In this document: positions 1-7,241 of the stretch, piece by piece
Layout: the number at the start of each line of letters is the position of its first letter
Numbering within the stretch: the stretch's first letter is position 1
Translations under genes and position numbers: made by a program
The notes under the pieces: model-generated
Seen by the model: the letters and a program-made list of their open reading frames with translations, nothing else
The model's database searches: none
Told to the model about the DNA's origin: nothing
Assembly (NCBI GenBank): GCA_945956945.1
Contig: CAMFJO010000026.1
Coordinates: forward strand, 1-7,822
From: an uncultured Legionellales bacterium
GTDB lineage: Bacteria > Pseudomonadota > Gammaproteobacteria > UBA1113
Length of the DNA stretch: 7,822 bases
Reading direction: 5' to 3'

Positions 1-46
1 AGATTCCTCTACGTCTCGTGGGCTCGGAGATGTGTATAAGAGACAG
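1..46. other. Untrimmed Illumina/Nextera adapter (P7 end, i7 index, read-2 transposon end)
   Basis: This is synthetic, not genomic, DNA. Bases 13-46 match the 34-base Nextera read-2 transposase adapter as I know it, and its last 19 bases (28-46) are the Tn5 mosaic end. Bases 5-12 (TCCTCTAC) equal the reverse complement of Nextera index N712 (GTAGAGGA). Bases 1-4 (AGAT) equal the 3' end of the P7 flow-cell oligo. The three pieces lie in exactly the order of a finished library molecule, so an insert read through into the adapter and the assembler kept it. Genomic sequence starts at base 47. Confidence 0.97.
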
Positions 47-537
47 TTATTGGACAGCAAACGTATCGATTTAATTTTCATGGTCTTTAATATTTGTGCA
101 GCCACTTTATAGTTGCGTAAATCATCCGGAAAATTGAGTTGATTATTGGCTTCAAAAGTGTCGCAGCCCTTTTCTTGCAGCAGATAAGCATCTAGTTTAT
201 TATACAATCCTATACCGCGCCCTTCTTGTCGCAAATAGATTAAAATACCGCCTTGTTCGCTAAAATGCTGTATAGATTCCCACAGTTGATCACCGCAATC
301 ACAACGTTCTGACTTAAACACATCACCAGTTAAGCATTCGGAATGGATGCGCACTAAAGGATTATCTTCACGACTCGCCTCCTTAAAGGAAAGAGCAATA
401 TGTTCTTTGTGATCGCACAGGCCATCAAAACTGTAAAAATGACATTCTCCACTGGCTAAAGGGATCCGGACTTTGGTCCTAATTTTAGGGTGAGACAAGC
501 GTAAAGTTTGATGGGTTTTTCTTTTAACATAGACCAT
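47..537 (-). CDS. ribA: GTP cyclohydrolase II, 3' end missing (cut by adapter)
   Basis: RibA opens the imidazole ring of GTP, releasing formate and pyrophosphate, to give 2,5-diamino-6-ribosylamino-4(3H)-pyrimidinone 5'-phosphate. This is the first committed step of riboflavin synthesis, in the cytoplasm. I translated 163 complete codons. The family blocks are present in order: RIHSECLTGD (residues 63-72), RCDCG (78-82), YLRQEGRGIGL (101-111), DTFEANNQL (126-134) and IRLLSNN (158-164). The three zinc cysteines (C68, C79, C81) are present, as are the equivalents of E. coli Y105, D126 and R128 (Y118, D139, R141). Against E. coli RibA (196 residues) about 45 C-terminal residues are missing. The ATG at 535-537 has a good AGGAG (545-549), and no RibB domain precedes it, so this is a stand-alone RibA and not RibBA. 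It follows ribD by 76 bases on the same strand. The frame stays open through the adapter, so any residues read from bases 1-46 are false. Confidence 0.95.
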
Positions 538-544
538 GATTTTT

Positions 545-602
545 CTCCTGAAATCGAATTAAACTCAACTAGTGTGCTCATCACACTAGACCTATTCAGG
601 GG
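545..602 (-). promoter_or_regulatory. Nested inverted repeat over the ribA ribosome-binding site
   Basis: The ribD-ribA gap holds two nested perfect inverted repeats. The inner one is an 8-bp stem (CTAGTGTG 569-576 with CACACTAG 582-589) with a 5-base loop. The outer one pairs CCTGAA (547-552) with TTCAGG (595-600). In the minus-strand transcript the 3' arm of the outer stem includes the first three bases (AGG) of the ribA Shine-Dalgarno AGGAG (549-545). If folded, this would partly hide the ribA start site. The 5' arm begins only 13 bases after the ribD stop codon, so a ribosome finishing ribD could hold it open. No T-run follows on the minus strand, so it is not a normal intrinsic terminator. 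That the structure acts in regulation or mRNA stability is inference. Confidence 0.5.
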
Positions 603-613
603 ATAAAGAAAAA

Positions 614-1732
614 CTATATTGACGCCTCTTTAGAGGCTACTATTTTAATATCAGCGCCGCAAAATTCTATCGTTTTAAATTTTAATGCCAGCGATTCACT
701 TAAAGCTAAAGCTTTATCGATATAAAAAGCGCTTTGTCCTTGTTGACCTAATATTTTGCCAGAAAGGTAAATGATCCATTCATCCACCAAATTAGATTGT
801 AACATCTGACCGGAAAATCGTCCGCCAGCTTCAATAAGAATAGAATTAATTTGTCTTTGTGCTAAATCTTCCAAAATAGCAGGAATCGATAAATAACCTT
901 CATTATCAGCAGCAATCGGCATTATCTCCAGATCTTCCCTGTCTTCAAGCACTCTTTCATGATGGGTGTAGATTAAAGTTTTACCTTCTTGTTGAAAAAT
1001 AATTTCATTAAAACCTATTTTCAATGTCCTATCTAATAGTACCCTTAAAGGTTGTTTAAATTTAGGCTGGCATTCTACAGAGATATCTTCTGGCAATTCA
1101 CGCACCGTTAAACGCGCATTATCGGCCATCACCGTGGTAGCTGTGCTCATAATCGCTGCGTGACGGGCCCGCAAAGCTTGAACATCCAGCCTGGCACAAC
1201 TTCCCGTAATCCATTGGCTTTTGCCGCTAAAGTCACTCAATTTGCCGTCTAAGGTCATACCTAATTTTAAGCTAACCCAGGGCTTACCGTATATAATCCG
1301 TTTGATAAAATCCCTATTGAGATCCCTTGCTTCGGCTTCTAGTACCCCCATCTTCACTTCAATACCGTGATTTTGCAGATAAAGAATCCCTTGTCCATTT
1401 ACTTTAGGATTAGGATCGTGCATAGCCACAACGACTCTGCTAATCCCTGCTTTAACCAAAGCTTCACAGCAAGGCGGCGTATGCCCATAGTGAGCGCACG
1501 GTTCCAAACTGACATAACAGGTTGCACCTTGGGCGGCCCCCGCCGCTGCCTGCAAAGCGTGTATTTCTGCATGGGCTTCTCCGGTACACTGATGCCAACC
1601 ACTGCCAACTATCCGGTCATTTTTGACAATAACAGCACCGACACAGGGATTGGGTCTGGCGGTATATCGCCCTTGCCGTGCAAGCGTTAAAGCTTGTTGC
1701 ATCCACATTCGATCTTTTTCATTATTATCCAT
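614..1732 (-). CDS. ribD: Bifunctional riboflavin biosynthesis deaminase/reductase RibD
   Basis: RibD deaminates the pyrimidine product of RibA and then reduces its ribosyl side chain with NADPH, giving 5-amino-6-(5-phosphoribitylamino)uracil, in the cytoplasm. From the ATG at 1730-1732 it has 372 residues, against 367 in E. coli. The N-terminal deaminase (about 1-146) shows HAE (H54, E56) and PCAHYGHTPPC (C79, C88), the zinc ligands and proton shuttle. The reductase domain (about 148-372) shows GKPWVSLKLGMTLDGK (149-164), SQWITG (172-177), a TATTVMADNARLTVR stretch close to the E. coli form, and LIEAGGRFSG near the end. The frame opens earlier with a TTG at 1753, but I prefer the ATG: it has AGGA seven bases upstream, and the TTG lies only about 8 bases from the expected transcription start. 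It is the first gene of a ribD-ribA operon. There is no sign of damage. Confidence 0.96.
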   Translation of the reverse strand: MDNNEKDRMWMQQALTLARQGRYTARPNPCVGAVIVKNDRIVGSGWHQCTGEAHAEIHALQAAAGAAQGATCYVSLEPCAHYGHTPPCCEALVKAGISRVVVAMHDPNPKVNGQGILYLQNHGIEVKMGVLEAEARDLNRDFIKRIIYGKPWVSLKLGMTLDGKLSDFSGKSQWITGSCARLDVQALRARHAAIMSTATTVMADNARLTVRELPEDISVECQPKFKQPLRVLLDRTLKIGFNEIIFQQEGKTLIYTHHERVLEDREDLEIMPIAADNEGYLSIPAILEDLAQRQINSILIEAGGRFSGQMLQSNLVDEWIIYLSGKILGQQGQSAFYIDKALALSESLALKFKTIEFCGADIKIVASKEASI

Positions 1733-1739
1733 ATCCACA

Positions 1740-1743
1740 TCCT
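1740..1743 (-). promoter_or_regulatory. ribD ribosome-binding site
   Basis: AGGA on the minus strand, seven bases before the ATG at 1732-1730. It decides the start: the alternative TTG at 1753-1751 has only an AT-rich stretch without purine-rich SD sequence before it. Confidence 0.7.
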
Positions 1744-1767
1744 GGCAAAACAAATAAACATAAAAAT

Positions 1768-1796
1768 ATAATATATAAAATAATTAGTTATGTCAA
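1768..1796 (-). promoter_or_regulatory. Sigma-70 promoter of ribD-ribA
   Basis: On the minus strand a perfect -35 TTGACA (1796-1791) is followed by a 17-base AT-rich spacer and the -10 hexamer TATTAT (1773-1768, five of six matches). Transcription should start near 1760-1761, leaving a leader of about 28 bases to the ribD ATG. A leader that short cannot hold an FMN riboswitch, so this operon lacks the usual cis FMN control at this position. Confidence 0.8.
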
Positions 1797-1864
1797 CAGA
1801 CCCTAAGAATAAATAGACATTTTCTTCGAAGTGGTGAAGCGTAGTGGAATATTGTTATACTGTC

Positions 1865-1892
1865 TTTTCATCTCCATAAGCTCCATTATGGT
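1865..1892 (+). promoter_or_regulatory. Weak candidate promoter region for tamAB
   Basis: The plus-strand part of the divergent gap has no consensus promoter. The best pair I find is TTTTCA (1865-1870) and TATGGT (1887-1892) with 16 bases between. TATACT (1856-1861) is a better -10 hexamer but lacks a recognisable -35. A 6-bp inverted repeat, CCATAA (1874-1879) with TTATGG (1886-1891), overlaps the candidate and could be an operator or chance. The rest of 1797-1925 shows nothing else I can support. Confidence 0.25.
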
Positions 1893-1925
1893 ATAGAGTG
1901 TAATAACGTGGGCTTTTTATAAATT

Positions 1926-3734
1926 GTGTTTAATTTAATCAAGTTGTTCTGGCATTATTTTAAAAAACACACACCCTCTAAAGGGGTGCTATTCTTCACT
2001 GCATTGCTCTTAGCCATTATCGCCCAAGCGGCCAATCCTAGCTTTAGCTTTCAGGTTTCTGGTATCGACGGGACTATCTTAGAAAACGTGCAAAAAAGTG
2101 TAGAAAGTTTACCGAGGCGGTTACCTGACAATGCCAGTGCGGCAGACATAGCCGCCGTATTCGATCAGGTAAATGACACAGTTAAAAAAGCCCTCGCCCC
2201 TTATGGCTATTTTAACCCAACGATTGCAAGCAAAAAACGCCTGCTTAAAAAAAATGAATGGGCTATTACCATCCAAATACAACCAGGACCGCAAACCCGC
2301 ATTAACAGTGTACATGTTGCAGTCATAGGTGAGGGTGAAAAAGAAACAACCTTACAAAAAGCGGTAGCGGATTTCCCCTTAAAAGCAGGGATGCCTTTAA
2401 ATACAGATTTGTATGAACAAAGCAAAAAGAAGTTTTTAGCACTGGCCAATACCGCTGGTTATATGTCCCCCACTTTTACCCATCATGAAATTAGAGTGAA
2501 CAAAGCAACCCAGCTTGCTGATATAGATCTCGTGTTTGACACTGGCCCACAATATTATTTTGGCGGTGTCCATTTTAATCAAAGTTATTATCAAGATAGT
2601 TTTTTACAACGCTTTCCCCAATTTAAAGAAGGGGAAGCTTATTCTCCTGCGGCCGTATTAAAACTTCAAGAAAGCTTAACGGGCACTCCTTATTTTAGCA
2701 CCATTAATGTGGATCCGAGACAAACACCCGATAGTACCGATATTCCTATTTGGGTTGACTTAACACCCAGTAAAGCCCAGGCTTATAATCTGGGTGTGGG
2801 TTATGGTACAGATACCGGGCCACGTTTAACAGCATCCTGGGAACAACGTCATGTAACGGATACAGGGCAATATCTTAAAACTTTCTTACAATTATCTACG
2901 ATACAAAGTACCTTTGACGCACGTTACATTATCCCCGGTAAAGATCCAGTCAATGAACAATATTATGTGGGGGTCAGTTACCAGCAACAATCTCCTCCCA
3001 ATAATAGCAATGGCCAAACCCAAAAATTATCCGTTGGTAAACAACAATTATGGGACACCTGGATCTTAAGTTCTAGTTTAAGCTTACAACACGATCGCTA
3101 CAGTTTAGCCGGGAGTCCCTACAATGAAACATCGATGTTATTACCCAGTCTCACTTTATATAAAACCAGTTATGACGATATTATTTTACCCCGCAATGGG
3201 TACAGCGCTAATATAACGATGCGCGGTGCGAGCAAGCCCACGTATTCGGATACCAATTTTGCCCAAATTGAATTTGCTCCCAAATTTATCATCAGCCCAT
3301 TTGAGTTTAGCCGTATCATATTAAGGGGCGATTTTGGTTACACCGCAGTCAAAGATCCTGAAGATATTCCCTTGTCTTTACAATTTTTTGCGGGGGGCAG
3401 CGATAGTATTCGGGGTTATGACTATGAAGAATTGGGCCCTGGGCGCTATTTATTTGTGGGCAGTGCTGAATATCAGCAGCATGTTTACAAACAATGGTGG
3501 GGAACAGCTTTCATCGATGCGGGTAATGCGGTGAACAGCTTAAAAGATCCGGCAAGCAATGTCGTTGGTCCAGACGAACCTCGGGTTAATTTGTCCGACT
3601 TATTAAAACGCAGTGTGGGGATAGGTATCATGTATGCCTCTCCTGTAGGTCCTATTGAACTGACCGTTGCCAAACCCCTTTCAGACGGTAATAAAGGGCT
3701 TTCCGTTCAATTCATCATGGGGGGAAATATTTAA
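1926..3734 (+). CDS. tamA: Outer-membrane translocation and assembly module subunit TamA
   Basis: TamA is the Omp85-family outer-membrane barrel of the TAM complex, which with TamB serves insertion of some outer-membrane proteins and envelope homeostasis. The product has 602 residues (E. coli 577). A signal peptide is visible: a basic start, a hydrophobic stretch around 21-32, and likely cleavage after AQA or AQAA (about 35-36). Three POTRA domains follow at roughly 41-120, 124-208 and 209-283. The barrel starts at the GVGYGTDTGPR segment (290-300). The Omp85 loop-6 motif is clear as GGSDSIRGYDYEELGP (490-505, R496), followed by WWGTAFIDAGNAV and the near-terminal ASPVGPIELTVAKPL (571-585), all close to E. 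coli TamA. The start is GTG at 1926, directly preceded in frame by an ATT and a TAA stop (1920-1922). No convincing Shine-Dalgarno is seen, and a later start would cut into the signal peptide. The stop overlaps the tamB start. Confidence 0.95.
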   Translation: MFNLIKLFWHYFKKHTPSKGVLFFTALLLAIIAQAANPSFSFQVSGIDGTILENVQKSVESLPRRLPDNASAADIAAVFDQVNDTVKKALAPYGYFNPTIASKKRLLKKNEWAITIQIQPGPQTRINSVHVAVIGEGEKETTLQKAVADFPLKAGMPLNTDLYEQSKKKFLALANTAGYMSPTFTHHEIRVNKATQLADIDLVFDTGPQYYFGGVHFNQSYYQDSFLQRFPQFKEGEAYSPAAVLKLQESLTGTPYFSTINVDPRQTPDSTDIPIWVDLTPSKAQAYNLGVGYGTDTGPRLTASWEQRHVTDTGQYLKTFLQLSTIQSTFDARYIIPGKDPVNEQYYVGVSYQQQSPPNNSNGQTQKLSVGKQQLWDTWILSSSLSLQHDRYSLAGSPYNETSMLLPSLTLYKTSYDDIILPRNGYSANITMRGASKPTYSDTNFAQIEFAPKFIISPFEFSRIILRGDFGYTAVKDPEDIPLSLQFFAGGSDSIRGYDYEELGPGRYLFVGSAEYQQHVYKQWWGTAFIDAGNAVNSLKDPASNVVGPDEPRVNLSDLLKRSVGIGIMYASPVGPIELTVAKPLSDGNKGLSVQFIMGGNI

Positions 3735-6700
3735 TGAAGTTCGCATTCAGTTTGTTAAGAGCCTTACGCGTCGTCTTGATGTTATTGCTTTTAGGCTTAA
3801 CTTTATTGCTGTATATCCTGTTAGAAACCCCTTATGGCTTAAGGCTCATCAATACTTTTTTACCCTTGTTTCTCCCCTCCTTTATGAGTTTGCAGATAGA
3901 TTCACCGCGAGGCGCTTTATTGGATGTACTCTATGCCGATAAGGTCATTTACAGAGACGATACGGTAGATGTGGAAGTTAAAAATGCCCGGCTACGTTTA
4001 GATGCCGTCAAATTATTTTCGGGTGAAATTAAAATAGATGCGATAGCAGCAGATGATGTCAGCGTCATTATTCTCGATAGTGGTACTCCCAGTACATTAA
4101 CCCGCGAAAAGCTATTGCATAATTTAACGCTGCCTTTTTCATTGAGGGTCACTTCGGCCAATATAAAGCATTTAGTGGTAGAAGAATCTAATGATAAGCC
4201 CTGGGTAGATTTGCAGAACGCTGAATTATCGGCATTGATGAATGGTGAGCCACATTTTACTTTACGCACACAATGGCGCGAAGGAACCCTTAATCTTATC
4301 CCTGATTTTCCCCTACATAGCATAGATGGGCAGTTCAGTATCGATGGAAAGTTACCCCATTATCGGGTTTCTTTTAATTCGCAATTACAACATGGCGAGG
4401 AAGAAAGCAAAGGCCTTCGCCTTATCGGTTATGGAGATTTTTCCGGGTTAAAACTGAACAAAGTTAAAATACAGCAAGTCAATGATGTGGTAAAAGCCCC
4501 TATGCAAATCACTTGGCTTCCTTCTTTTCAATGGACTATTCCCAAACTAACTGGAAAAGTCCACGACTACCCTGTTACAGGGCACATCGCTATACGTAAA
4601 GATGGTACGCATTGGAAAATTGACGACAGCGAAATTAAAATACACGATGCTTCTGTGCAAGTGATAGGAGAATATCAGCAAGAATCTCAATTCTTATTTA
4701 AATTAAATATCCCACACATGCAAACTTTATTTACGGGTGCCAAAGGACACCTCTTCGCCGAAGGAACCTGGAGTGGTACTGCCGACAAGCCACAAATCCG
4801 CGCCACCCTAGATGCCGCCGATATTAACATTCAAAATTCTGTCACTTTAAAACGCTTGCAAGGCGATCTGCAGGCAAGATCTCTCTACCCTATTACCGCT
4901 GACACCTATTGGACACAATTTCAGGTAACAGCCAATGCTGTTGCCGAACAGATTAATATGAATGGCCCGGGTGTAGAAGATGCCAATCTCCATTTTGAAG
5001 GGGCATTAGATGGCCTACATACGGCAAATTTAAAAAGTGACATTAAAAATTTACACTTAAATGAGCTCTCTATAGACTCATTGAGGATCGATGCAACTAA
5101 TAAAAATGCAACGCAAAAAGCCAATATAGTATTACATTGGGGCGAAAAACAATTAAGCACGGCTCTCAGTGGACACTACCAAGATGGAACCTGGCAAGGC
5201 TCTCTCGAAAATTTACAAACTAATTTTAACATCCGTTTGCAAAAGAAGAATGACATTTTAATAACCGGTGATAAATTACAGATCAGTACGACCTGTTTTA
5301 ATTTGAACCAATCTAATCTGTGTGCTAATTTAGCTTGGCAAAAAAATAAAAGTCTTAACGCGAAAGTAGTGGGGAAAAATATTCCTATTAGTACGATCAG
5401 TCAGTTTTTACTGCCTCAACAAAAAATGACAGGGACTTTATCGCTGGATGCGACTATTGCAGGCGACGGCCATTATATTCAAAGCGGCAATTTAAATTTA
5501 GCTTTATCTAAAGGTGAATTAATCAATGATAACGGCGATACGCCTCTTCGCTTTCCCTTTCAGGCAAGTCAGATAACGGTGGCTTTATCACCTAAAGGTT
5601 TATCGGCCGAAGGTAATTTAAATATGTTAGATCAACCGCCTATTCGCTGGCAGATCGTGGCACCGCAGTTACAACTCAACAATCCAGAATGGTCTAATAC
5701 ACCTATCAACGGTTATTTACAATTTAATACACGTCAACTAGAACTCCTCGCTAAGCTCGACCCCCAGCTCAAGAATATCAAGGGCCTATTGTCTGCCGAT
5801 CTAAAAATAAATGGTACTTTAGCTAAACCACAGTTATTGGGTAGCCTACAGTTTAAAGAAGGTCAGTTAGATATACCTTCCTTAGGTTTGCATTTAACAC
5901 CGATACAATTTAGTGCTGTCGCCCAAAATAATAAAATTATTTATACAGGTTTAGTCAATACCAACCCAGGATTATTAAATATTCAAGGCTACACCGATCT
6001 GGATGTCAATAAGCGCAAAACCCAGATACAAATTACGGGTAATAATATTACCGTCATGAATACTTCTGAGTATAAAGTCACTGCTAGCCCGCAATTACAA
6101 TTAACCTGGTTGGATGGTATTCTGGATGTAGAAGGCCAAATCATTGTCCCCAAAGCACAGTTAAGTCCTATTGATTTAGGAGATACCGTGACCTTATCTA
6201 ATGATGTTGTGTTCGTCAATGGCAAAGAGAAAAAACAAAAAACCAATTTACCCATCCGTACCCACGTCAAAATTGTTTTAGGCGATGCGATCATCCTTAA
6301 AGCTAAAGGATTAACCGCACGTCTCACAGGGGCAGTTGATATCAAAGAAAGCGAAAACAGTGCTCAAACCATTGGTGTAGGGCAAATTAATATGATCGAC
6401 GGTCGCTTTAAAGGACACGGGCAAGACTTAACGATACGCACTGGTCGTGCTATTTTCACAGGCAGTAGCGTCACTAACCCCGGTCTTTATGTGGAAGCGG
6501 TACGCACTGTTAGCACTTATGTGACTGCAGGCAGCGGCACGGGCGCTTCTGGGCAAAATGGCGGACAAGTTTTAGGGGCATTACAAAGCGATGTCTTAGT
6601 CGGCGCACGGATTACCGGTACAGTAGACACACCCCAGATCACTTTCTTCTCTGAACCCGCCGGCTTAACACAATCACAAATTCTATCCTACTTGGTATTA

Positions 6701-7069
6701 GGAAAAGGCCAATCCTCTGGTTCTAGTTTTGATACCACTTTATTGCTCAAAGCAGTATCCTTCCTGGATATTGGTGGCAGTGAAACAGCAGCCACCAAAA
6801 ATACCTTACAAAAAGATTTGGGTTTAGATGAAGTGGGCGTACAATCGCAGCAAGAATACAGCGCCGAAAGTCAATCCTTAGTCAATAATACCTCTTTGGT
6901 ATTGGGCAAAGCCTTATCGCCTAAATTGTTTGTAGATTACAGTATAGGACTGATTGAACCCATTAATATTTTACACATACGCTATCGGTTATCGGATCAT
7001 TTTACGCTGCGTTCTGAATCCAATGTGAATGCTCAGGGTATTGACGTGTTCTATAGTATTGAAAGATAA
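3734..7069 (+). CDS. tamB: Translocation and assembly module subunit TamB (AsmA-like, DUF490)
   Basis: TamB is a long periplasm-spanning protein anchored in the inner membrane that docks on TamA. The family is built as an extended beta groove and is implicated in moving phospholipid, and in assembling proteins, between the membranes. The product has 1111 residues, somewhat shorter than E. coli TamB (1259). An uncleaved signal anchor covers about residues 10-30. A long, low-complexity beta-rich middle follows, with two cysteines nine residues apart (C521, C530). The conserved C-terminal domain is unmistakable: GQINMIDGRFKGHGQDL (883-899), then DTPQITFFSEPAGLTQSQ with ILSYLVLGKG (965-992), and a terminal beta strand ending DVFYSIER. 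The ATG shares its A with the tamA TAA (TAATG), so translation is probably coupled. A GGGGGGA run 9-15 bases upstream is a poor ribosome site on its own. No frameshift or internal stop is seen. Confidence 0.95.
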   Translation: MKFAFSLLRALRVVLMLLLLGLTLLLYILLETPYGLRLINTFLPLFLPSFMSLQIDSPRGALLDVLYADKVIYRDDTVDVEVKNARLRLDAVKLFSGEIKIDAIAADDVSVIILDSGTPSTLTREKLLHNLTLPFSLRVTSANIKHLVVEESNDKPWVDLQNAELSALMNGEPHFTLRTQWREGTLNLIPDFPLHSIDGQFSIDGKLPHYRVSFNSQLQHGEEESKGLRLIGYGDFSGLKLNKVKIQQVNDVVKAPMQITWLPSFQWTIPKLTGKVHDYPVTGHIAIRKDGTHWKIDDSEIKIHDASVQVIGEYQQESQFLFKLNIPHMQTLFTGAKGHLFAEGTWSGTADKPQIRATLDAADINIQNSVTLKRLQGDLQARSLYPITADTYWTQFQVTANAVAEQINMNGPGVEDANLHFEGALDGLHTANLKSDIKNLHLNELSIDSLRIDATNKNATQKANIVLHWGEKQLSTALSGHYQDGTWQGSLENLQTNFNIRLQKKNDILITGDKLQISTTCFNLNQSNLCANLAWQKNKSLNAKVVGKNIPISTISQFLLPQQKMTGTLSLDATIAGDGHYIQSGNLNLALSKGELINDNGDTPLRFPFQASQITVALSPKGLSAEGNLNMLDQPPIRWQIVAPQLQLNNPEWSNTPINGYLQFNTRQLELLAKLDPQLKNIKGLLSADLKINGTLAKPQLLGSLQFKEGQLDIPSLGLHLTPIQFSAVAQNNKIIYTGLVNTNPGLLNIQGYTDLDVNKRKTQIQITGNNITVMNTSEYKVTASPQLQLTWLDGILDVEGQIIVPKAQLSPIDLGDTVTLSNDVVFVNGKEKKQKTNLPIRTHVKIVLGDAIILKAKGLTARLTGAVDIKESENSAQTIGVGQINMIDGRFKGHGQDLTIRTGRAIFTGSSVTNPGLYVEAVRTVSTYVTAGSGTGASGQNGGQVLGALQSDVLVGARITGTVDTPQITFFSEPAGLTQSQILSYLVLGKGQSSGSSFDTTLLLKAVSFLDIGGSETAATKNTLQKDLGLDEVGVQSQQEYSAESQSLVNNTSLVLGKALSPKLFVDYSIGLIEPINILHIRYRLSDHFTLRSESNVNAQGIDVFYSIER

Positions 7070-7177
7070 AAAGCGCATATTTGACTCAGCACTCACTTCG
7101 TTTGCGCATCGCGCTTTGGGCGCACTACGTGCGTCAAAAACGTTCGCCGCGCTTTTCGCTCACATTTTTTGACTCAC
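7070..7177. repeat. Cluster of short inverted and direct repeats downstream of tamB
   Basis: Several repeats are packed directly after the tamB stop. AAAGCGC (7070-7076) is inverted at GCGCTTT (7111-7117). A tight stem joins 7119-7125 with 7129-7135 around a 3-base loop, including one G-U pair. GTGCGTCAAAAA (7129-7140) is inverted at TTTTTGACTCAC (7166-7177), 11 of 12 matching, around a 25-base spacer. TTTGACTCA occurs directly twice (7080-7088, 7168-7176). The stretch is richer in CG steps than the flanking genes and I recognise no protein in it. It may be a degenerate dispersed repeat or a structured 3' end of the tamAB mRNA. I see no canonical GC-stem plus T-run terminator. Confidence 0.55.
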
Positions 7178-7205
7178 CTTGCGTGCAATTTTGGACTTTT
7201 TACAG

Positions 7206-7220
7206 AGTACCGAACGTACT
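7206..7220. repeat. Small hairpin AGTAC-5-GTACT
   Basis: AGTAC (7206-7210) and GTACT (7216-7220) form a perfect 5-bp stem around a 5-base loop, between the repeat cluster and the larger palindrome. On its own it could be chance. The remaining bases of 7178-7241 show nothing else I can support. Confidence 0.3.
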
Positions 7221-7241
7221 TGAAGATGGGAAATTAGAATT

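Noticed and set aside
28..46. A natural Tn5 mosaic end, suggesting a transposon insertion in ribA
   Set aside because: The 19-base end is followed outward by the Nextera read-2 tail, an i7 index and P7 bases, which only occur together in library molecules.
1367..1690. A 107-codon open frame on the plus strand
   Set aside because: It lies fully inside the ribD deaminase coding region on the opposite strand and shows no family motif.
1754..1800. Possible FMN riboswitch upstream of ribD
   Set aside because: The AT-rich leader lacks the conserved GC-rich RFN blocks and is far too short after the predicted transcription start.
3667..3942. A 91-codon plus-strand frame across the tamA-tamB junction
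   Set aside because: It overlaps two well-supported genes in another frame and is a by-product of them.
3949..4323. A 124-codon minus-strand frame inside tamB
   Set aside because: It is antisense to a continuous, family-consistent TamB frame and has no recognisable domain or ribosome site.
7141..7170. Rho-independent terminator for tamAB ending in the T-run 7165-7170
   Set aside because: The bases before the T-run form at best a 3-bp stem. The longer stem uses the T-run itself as an arm, so it is not a canonical terminator.
7080..7176. CRISPR-like spaced direct repeats (TTTGACTCA twice)
   Set aside because: There are only two 9-base copies, no regular spacers and no cas genes.
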